Shown: one piece after another, positions 59,003 to 64,000 of the stretch
How the letters are laid out: every line of letters starts with the position of its first letter
Position numbering within the stretch: the first letter of the stretch is position 1
NCBI GenBank assembly: GCA_051656605.1
Contig: JBOGCF010000053.1
Location: forward strand, 19,345 to 83,344
Origin: UBA12018 sp051656605
GTDB lineage: Bacteria; Bacteroidota; Bacteroidia; Bacteroidales; CAMTPD01
Direction of reading: 5' to 3'
DNA: 64,000 bases
Notes under the pieces: model-generated
What the model was told of the DNA's origin: nothing
What the model saw: the letters and a program-made list of their open reading frames with translations, nothing else
Databases searched by the model: none
Made by a program: the position numbers and the translations under genes

Positions 59003-60640
59003 TTAGTTTTTACGCTCTATTTCGTTCAGATTTTCCATTTTCTTCTTTTCAAGGAATCCGTAGATGTCTTCAAGGTGTTCTGTTACCTTTTTGTTGCCAA
59101 ACTCATACACTTTGTTTACAAGTCCGTCAAGGAAGTCACGGTCGTGCGAAACAAGGATCAGCGTACCATCGTAGTCTTTCAGCGCACTCTTCAAGATATC
59201 TTTCGTTTTCATATCAAGGTGATTGGTAGGCTCATCGAGAATAAGCAAGTTGACCGGTTCAAGCAAAAGTTTGATCATCGCCAAGCGCGTACGTTCACCA
59301 CCAGAAAGCACCTTCACCTTCTTGGTCGAGTTTTCACCGCCAAACATAAACGCCCCCAACAGGTCTTTAATCTTATTACGGATATCACCTTTCGCAACAT
59401 CGTCGATCGTTTGGAATACGGTAAGTTCTTCGTCAAGAAGCGACGCTTGGTTCTGTGCAAAATAACCAATCATTACATTGTGACCCAACGTAAGTATGCC
59501 ACTGTAATCGATCTCGCCCATAAGACATTTTACAAGAGTCGATTTACCTTCACCATTTCGTCCCACGAAAGCAATTTTCTCTCCACGTTCGATCGTGAAG
59601 TTTGCATTGTCGAACACATTGAATCCATCGTATGATTTACCCAAGCTTTCGGCGATAACCGGATAGTTACCCGAGCGAGGAGAAGGCGGAAACTTAAGGC
59701 GAAGAGCTGAAGTATCCTCTTCGTCTACTTCAAGAATGTCAAGCTTTTCAAGCATTTTTACGCGAGATTGCACTTGCAATGTCTTCGAGTAAGTACCCTT
59801 AAAGCGTTCGATAAACTCTTTTGTCTCGGCAATCATCTTTTGTTGTTCTTCAAAAGCCTTTTGCTGTTGTTCGCGACGTTCTTTACGAAGCTCCAGATAT
59901 TTAGAATAGTTTACTTTATAGTCGTAGATACGTCCCATCGTAACTTCAATGGTACGTGTCGTGATGTTGTCTACAAAAGCACGGTCGTGCGAGATCACAA
60001 TAACAGCCTTTCCGTTTGAAACCAAGAAATCTTCGAGCCATTGGATAGACTCAATGTCGAGGTGATTGGTAGGCTCATCGAGAAGTAGTACGTCAGGTTT
60101 CTTCAACAGCAACTTAGCCAATTCGATACGCATACGCCATCCTCCACTGAAATCGGCCGTAGGACGATCCAAGTCTTCGCGGCTAAACCCAAGACCCAAT
60201 AAGATCTTTTCCACATCTTCTTGGTAGTTGGTCATGTCGATGGTATAGAACTTTTCGCTCAAAGTCGATACACGCTCGATTAGTTCGTAATAACTATCCG
60301 ATTCATAGTCGGTACGAGTGCTGAGTTCGTTGTTGAGTGTTTCAATCTCGGCCTCCATTTCAAACAAATGAGCAAACGCCTGTGATGCTTCTTCGCGCAC
60401 GGTACGTTCGTTTTCAGTCATCAAATGTTGAGGAAGATAAGCAATGACGGTATCTTTAGGTGCAGATACGCGTCCGCGAGAAGGCTCACGTACTCCGGCA
60501 AGAATCTTCAATAGGGTTGATTTACCGGCACCGTTTTTACCCATTAGGGCGATACGGTCTTTTTCATTTACAACAAAGGAAATATTTTCAAAGAGGGTAG
60601 TTCCTCCGAATTCTACTGTTAATGCGTCTACTGATATCAT
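59003..60640 (-). CDS. ABC-F family ATP-binding protein
   Basis: A 545-residue soluble protein with two ABC ATPase domains and no membrane part, the ABC-F layout. First Walker A is GKNGAGKST, second GRNGEGKST; both signature LSGGERTRLAMIKLLLEP-type motifs and DEPTNHLD Walker B motifs are intact. The linker between domains (about 240-310: RKERREQQQKAFEEQQKMIAETKEF) is the ribosome-reaching arm. ABC-F proteins tune translation at the ribosomal E site or protect against antibiotics; a resistance role cannot be called from sequence, and the protein resembles housekeeping Ybit/Uup types. Confidence 0.93.
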   Translation of the reverse strand: MISVDALTVEFGGTTLFENISFVVNEKDRIALMGKNGAGKSTLLKILAGVREPSRGRVSAPKDTVIAYLPQHLMTENERTVREEASQAFAHLFEMEAEIETLNNELSTRTDYESDSYYELIERVSTLSEKFYTIDMTNYQEDVEKILLGLGFSREDLDRPTADFSGGWRMRIELAKLLLKKPDVLLLDEPTNHLDIESIQWLEDFLVSNGKAVIVISHDRAFVDNITTRTIEVTMGRIYDYKVNYSKYLELRKERREQQQKAFEEQQKMIAETKEFIERFKGTYSKTLQVQSRVKMLEKLDILEVDEEDTSALRLKFPPSPRSGNYPVIAESLGKSYDGFNVFDNANFTIERGEKIAFVGRNGEGKSTLVKCLMGEIDYSGILTLGHNVMIGYFAQNQASLLDEELTVFQTIDDVAKGDIRNKIKDLLGAFMFGGENSTKKVKVLSGGERTRLAMIKLLLEPVNLLILDEPTNHLDMKTKDILKSALKDYDGTLILVSHDRDFLDGLVNKVYEFGNKKVTEHLEDIYGFLEKKKMENLNEIERKN

Positions 60641-60659
60641 TTATTAAGCTTTTCAAGTA

Positions 60660-60667
60660 CAAAGCTA
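60660..60667 (-). promoter_or_regulatory. Promoter -7 element for the ABC-F gene
   Basis: TAGCTTTG on the minus strand, 20 bp upstream of the ATG. Confidence 0.5.
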
Positions 60668-60872
60668 CAGCTAAAAAGCCGTTTACGCAATAGTTTTGAG
60701 CGCTTTAGATACTGTTTTGATTTTCTCTCAATTATTTGCAGATAGCAAGCAAGGCAAAAGGGTAAATGATGTTATAAAGCACAAATGTTGTGCAACACTA
60801 ACTTCGCTTGTGTCGGTGCCGAGGTTTTGTTATAGTTTTGGGCATAATAATAAATCAGGTAATAGAGTAAAG

Positions 60873-61727
60873 ATGAAAAACTACATGGTGGGTCTAGGCG
60901 AAATCCTTTGGGATGTATTTCCAACAGGGAAGGTTTTGGGAGGAGCGCCGGCCAATTTTGCTTATCATGCAATGCAGCAAGGAATGAATTCGATTGTAAT
61001 AAGCGCAATCGGTCGTGATATGTTGGGGCATGAGATACGTGAAAGTCTGAATCAAAAGAGGCAGAATTTTATGTTGGTCGATACAGACTATCCAACCGGG
61101 ACAGTACAAGTATCGGTAAGTGAAACAGGCATTCCTACTTATGATATACGCGAAAACGTAGCTTGGGATCACATCCCTCTTACGGCTGCTATTAAAGATA
61201 TTGCCCGAATTACCAGTGCGGTATGTTTCGGATCTTTAGCACAACGGGCCGAAGAGTCGCGCAGTACTATTCGTGAGTTTCTTAGTCTGGTTCCTGAAAG
61301 CGCGATGAAGATCTTTGATATCAACCTGCGTTTGCATTATTACACTGAGGAGATTATAAAAGAATCGTTGCAGCAAGCAACCATCTTGAAAATAAACGAC
61401 GAAGAATTAGCTGTAGTAGCTCCGATGTTGCAATTGCAGGGAGACGATGCCGCGATGAGTCGTCAACTGATCGAGATGTTTCAACTGCAAATGGTGATTC
61501 TTACAGCCGGCGGTAAGTATAGTTGTGTATACACGGCCGACGATTGCAGTTGTATCGATACGCCACAAGTGACCGTGGTAGATACAGTAGGCGCGGGAGA
61601 CACCTTTACAGCAGTAATGGCATCATCGCTGCTACAAGGACTTAGCTTTAAGCAAGCCCATGAAAAAGCAGTAGAGACCGCAGCTTTTGTTTGCACGCGC
61701 AAAGGAGCAATGCCCGAATATGATTGA
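60873..61727 (+). CDS. PfkB-family carbohydrate kinase (fructokinase-like)
   Basis: A 284-residue cytosolic sugar kinase. GLGEILWDVFP and GGAPANFAYHAMQQG at the N-terminus, and the C-terminal DTVGAGDTFTA with the catalytic Asp (anion hole GAGD), are PfkB signatures; sequence length and the first motif resemble fructokinases. ATG 60873 is the family start; the longer frame adds 59 residues that show no similarity. A terminator follows at 61759-61801. Confidence 0.9.
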   Translation: MKNYMVGLGEILWDVFPTGKVLGGAPANFAYHAMQQGMNSIVISAIGRDMLGHEIRESLNQKRQNFMLVDTDYPTGTVQVSVSETGIPTYDIRENVAWDHIPLTAAIKDIARITSAVCFGSLAQRAEESRSTIREFLSLVPESAMKIFDINLRLHYYTEEIIKESLQQATILKINDEELAVVAPMLQLQGDDAAMSRQLIEMFQLQMVILTAGGKYSCVYTADDCSCIDTPQVTVVDTVGAGDTFTAVMASSLLQGLSFKQAHEKAVETAAFVCTRKGAMPEYD

Positions 61728-61758
61728 GGTTTAATAGAGTTTTTATATAATTGATTGT

Positions 61759-61801
61759 AGCTTCCCGAGAGAGTGATCTCAAAGGAAGCTTTTTTTTGTT
61801 T
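61759..61801 (+). terminator. Terminator after the PfkB-family gene
   Basis: Stem agcttcc (61759-61765) / ggaagct (61784-61790) followed by tttttttgttt. Confidence 0.75.
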
Positions 61802-61822
61802 ACAGCCGTTGCAAAGGTCTTT

Positions 61823-62578
61823 TTAATAGATCATTTTCTTTGTCATCCCACCATCAATGATTAAGTTTTGTCCATTTACAAAGTTGTTTCCTCCTTGCGC
61901 AAAGTACAGGCAAGCTTCTGCTATATCTTCGGGGCGACCTACACGGCCCGAAGGGTGCATGTCATGGTCGGCTTCGGATAGTTCGTGGTAGTTTGTGTTT
62001 TGAATCCAGCCCGGACTGATTGCATTTACCGTAATGTTGTAGGGACTCAAAGACATGGCCAGGGCATGCGTAAGGGAAACAATTCCTCCTTTCGAAGCGG
62101 CGTATGCTTCGGAGTTTGCTTCACTCATCAAATAGCGAGTAGAGGCAATGTTGATGATTCTGCCCTCCGGTTGATTTCCCGAAAGCTTAGAACGGTAAAG
62201 AGCCCAGCAGCGAGAGGTTACAAATACGGGACGAAGGTTGGTCTTTAGTGTGCGGTCAAAGCTGTCGACCGTAGTGTCAAGGATGGAAGAGAACTGTGAA
62301 ATTCCGGCATTGTTTACCAATACATCGATGTCGCCATACTTAGCAAATACTTTATTCATCCAAGCCTCCAGTTCTTCTACATGTGTAATATCGCCGCAAA
62401 AGAAATGTAGTTGATCGTTGTATTTATGCTTTAACTCGATGCCTGCTTCGAAGTTTCTATCAAAAAAGAACACCTCCGCGCCTTCTTTTGCAAATGCTTC
62501 CACAATTGCTTTTCCTATTCCGAGTGCTCCTCCAGTTACAAGTACACGCTTGTTTATAAATCGTTTAGAGTTTTCCAT
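61823..62578 (-). CDS. Short-chain dehydrogenase/reductase
   Basis: A 251-residue NAD(P)-dependent oxidoreductase of the classical SDR type. TGGALGIGKA is the TGxxxGxG cofactor motif, NNAGIS the NNAG motif, and S-YAASKGG the catalytic Tyr-Lys pair; PGWI and the C-terminal FVNGQNLIIDGGMTKKMIY complete the family. The substrate is unknown: such genes include glucose 1-dehydrogenase- and FabG-like enzymes. Promoter match at 62608-62615. Confidence 0.9.
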   Translation of the reverse strand: MENSKRFINKRVLVTGGALGIGKAIVEAFAKEGAEVFFFDRNFEAGIELKHKYNDQLHFFCGDITHVEELEAWMNKVFAKYGDIDVLVNNAGISQFSSILDTTVDSFDRTLKTNLRPVFVTSRCWALYRSKLSGNQPEGRIINIASTRYLMSEANSEAYAASKGGIVSLTHALAMSLSPYNITVNAISPGWIQNTNYHELSEADHDMHPSGRVGRPEDIAEACLYFAQGGNNFVNGQNLIIDGGMTKKMIY

Positions 62579-62607
62579 GTTGCAAATCGTATTTGTGTTT
62601 CTGGTAA

Positions 62608-62615
62608 CAAAGCTA
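62608..62615 (-). promoter_or_regulatory. Promoter -7 element for the SDR gene
   Basis: TAGCTTTG on the minus strand, 30 bp upstream of the ATG. Confidence 0.5.
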
Positions 62616-62666
62616 TCAAATCCTTATAAACAAACAAGAATAAAGACGGGTAAACGGAAGAAAAGA

Positions 62667-62698
62667 TTTGCGAATACGATTTATTAGCTTTATATTTG
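62667..62698 (+). promoter_or_regulatory. Promoter of the BFD-type gene
   Basis: TTTG (62667-62670), 20 bp, then TATATTTG (62691-62698): both consensus elements at the ideal spacing. Confidence 0.7.
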
Positions 62699-62739
62699 TA
62701 CTCAGTTTAAATAAGTAACAAGTTTTCTAATATACGCAT

Positions 62740-63060
62740 ATGTCAGGATCAAAGATAATATGTTACTGCAAGTATGTAAGCTATGCCGATATCCGTCAAG
62801 CCATGGTTGCAGGAGCAAGAACACTAGACGAGGTTGCAGATGCCACCGGAGCCGGAACCGGTTGTGGTAGATGTGTTTCTGCAATTGAAGATATCATCAA
62901 ATCGGTATGTGGGTGTACCGGAGCAGGAGTAGAAGAAGTAGTCGGCGCTGTAAAGCAAGGACACGATACACTCGAAGCAGTGGGAGCGGCAACGAAGGCC
63001 GGAACATGCTGTGGAAGATGTACTCCATTGATCGAAAATATCATAGAAAATAAGAAATAA
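62740..63060 (+). CDS. Tandem BFD-like [2Fe-2S]-binding protein
   Basis: A 106-residue soluble protein made of two BFD-like domains. The first has C8, C10, C42 and C45 (ICYC ... GCGRC), the second C57, C59, C91 and C94 (VCGC ... CCGRC); the 32-residue spacing between Cys pairs is the same in both, so the halves are an internal duplication, and an extra C90 adjoins the second. Each set can bind a [2Fe-2S] cluster as in bacterioferritin-associated ferredoxin. The protein is likely an electron carrier or iron-mobilising partner; no ferritin gene is in the window. It has a strong promoter and terminator of its own. Confidence 0.9.
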   Translation: MSGSKIICYCKYVSYADIRQAMVAGARTLDEVADATGAGTGCGRCVSAIEDIIKSVCGCTGAGVEEVVGAVKQGHDTLEAVGAATKAGTCCGRCTPLIENIIENKK

Positions 63061-63099
63061 CAATCGAAGGATTGAAGTTGTAAAGTTGTATTTGGTGCG

Positions 63100-63147
63100 A
63101 AAGCGGTAACAATGAAAGGAGATTCATGTTGCCGCTTTTCTTATTTT
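63100..63147 (+). terminator. Terminator after the BFD-type gene
   Basis: Stem aaagcggtaacaatgaa with ttcatgttgccgcttt (one bulge and one wobble), followed by tcttatttta. Confidence 0.75.
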
Positions 63148-63914
63148 ATAGAAACAGCCAATAGAATCCAATATTGTAAAATACGGAAGAGAGATACGTG
63201 TCTTCTTTTGTCGGAAGTCGTGTAAAGTGGGAATAAATAAAGTGGAGATTGAAAAAGAGAGTAGTGGAGTAGGTATAAAAAAAGGAAGGTATGAGTAAGC
63301 CGTACAGTAGATATGAACAAACTCCGCATGACAGGATTTGAGTGCTTCGACAACTTTGTAATCCACTGCGCTATGCAACCTCAAAGAGGTGTGGCCCGCC
63401 ATTATTGTCGAGAGCTTGCCTCGGAATTGTAATGTAATTGATGAGTTTACCAATCGATCTGTACGGCTACTCATACCTTCATTGCAAAGATATAAATTTA
63501 TTATCTAAATCAAATATTTCGACAAGAAAAATAATTCGTAGCCAATCTTTTCAGACTTCATGCCTGTGCATAACCTTGCGAGGTAGAGCTGCATGAATGC
63601 TTGTGTTTTCCATTCCGCTGAATGTACATTATTTACAAGCGATCTTCTATTATATTAAACACGCAAGTTGCAATAGAGTTCATCTATAGGATAAAGAATC
63701 TGTCAAGGCGCTTGAGAATCGGTTGAGTAATAGTTGATTAATCAGTCTGTGAAGATTCAATTTATTTTATGTTTATAGGCGGAGTAGGTCAAGCAGTCAT
63801 TGCTTTTGTTTTTCGAGGAGGTTGTTTTCAAACTAAGTGAAGAGCGAATCGTCAGGTCGCCACGAGGGCACTGAAAAAGGCTGTGTTTTTTATCAACTCT
63901 CCGTGCTAGTATAC
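63148..63914. other. Gap without a supported gene
   Basis: About 770 bp. The longest frames (for example minus 63124-63474, 116 codons) have low-complexity, hydrophobic and unrecognisable products and overlap the terminator. I see no RNA family. It may contain a promoter or pseudogene remnant that I cannot identify. Confidence 0.5.
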
Positions 63915-63966
63915 AAAAATGGTTATAATGACTTCTTTTTTAAGAAGAGGCATTATAACCATTTTT
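63915..63966. terminator. Long perfect hairpin at the right edge, terminator-like
   Basis: Arms aaaaatggttataatg (63915-63930) and cattataaccattttt (63951-63966) are a perfect 16-bp pair, with an inner cttctt/aagaag pairing. Probably ends a minus-strand gene that begins beyond the window, or acts for both strands. Confidence 0.7.
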
Positions 63967-64000
63967 ACTTATAAATTTCGCATATAACTTTATATAGCTA

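Noticed and set aside
59003..60640. Antibiotic resistance ABC-F protein
   Set aside because: The sequence shows only the general ABC-F layout; nothing specific to a resistance subfamily can be read, and a housekeeping role is more likely.
63124..63474. 116-codon minus-strand frame near the right end
   Set aside because: Overlaps the BFD terminator, product is unrecognisable and partly hydrophobic low-complexity, and no promoter motif is near its start. A remnant cannot be excluded.

Overview
The window looks like a chromosomal segment of a Bacteroidales bacterium (phylum Bacteroidota), about 40 percent GC by eye. Supporting signs are an LpxC-FabZ fusion inside an lpxD-lpxCfabZ-lpxA cluster, a type-2 PyrF, eukaryote-like GT3 glycogen synthase beside a short GlgP, a TonB receptor with BtuG-like propeller lipoproteins, PCMD and 6-bladed propeller families, weak Shine-Dalgarno sequences, and many promoters matching the Bacteroidetes -7 element TAnnTTTG. 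Genus cannot be fixed from this alone. I see no prophage, insertion sequence, CRISPR array or rRNA.

Layout. 1-5.9 kb (+): end of pyrF, the lipid A genes lpxD, lpxC/fabZ, lpxA, then a pRiA4b ORF-3-like gene overlapping miaA. 6.0-14.3 kb (-): a PCMD protein, then a sulfate activation and sulfotransfer operon read cysQ, SLC13 transporter, cysC, cysD, cysN, sulfotransferase, with its own promoter and terminator. 14.5-19.8 kb (-): a cobalamin-riboswitch unit with two tandem beta-propeller lipoproteins, a BtuB-like receptor and probably a DUF1080 protein. 20-24.2 kb: an ammonium transporter (+), queC-queF (-) behind a probable preQ1-I riboswitch, and a FadL-type porin (+). 24.4-28.8 kb (-): glycogen phosphorylase and synthase. 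28.9-31.4 kb (+): a small protein, an acyltransferase, a nitrilase-family amidase and a potassium channel. 31.4-32.3 kb is a repeat-rich non-coding stretch.

32.3-64 kb is mostly housekeeping and envelope genes: a propeller lipoprotein, dnaX, a DivIC-like protein, OmpH, pepD, a secreted phosphatase-fold protein, an M23 peptidase, phosphoglucomutase, a nucleoside phosphorylase, floA-nfeD, a TPR/PD40 protein, ttcA, a DMT transporter, truA, two identical tRNA-Lys genes, a metallo-hydrolase, ansA, a TRIC-like channel, a DUF4268 gene, a DUF3943 outer membrane protein, a BamA-like barrel overlapping an EptA-like transferase, an ABC-F ATPase, a PfkB kinase, an SDR dehydrogenase and a tandem BFD-type iron-sulfur protein. 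The last 0.9 kb holds no gene I can support.

Most notable are the sulfonation operon (PAPS made, transferred and its by-product cleared, with no sulfate reductase genes present), its CysN with a C-terminal APS-kinase-like domain that has lost the P-loop, the B12 uptake unit with duplicated surface propellers, the preQ1-I riboswitch, paired palindromes between queC and fadL, and two unexplained repeat clusters. I did not find a clearly new multi-gene defence or mobile system.
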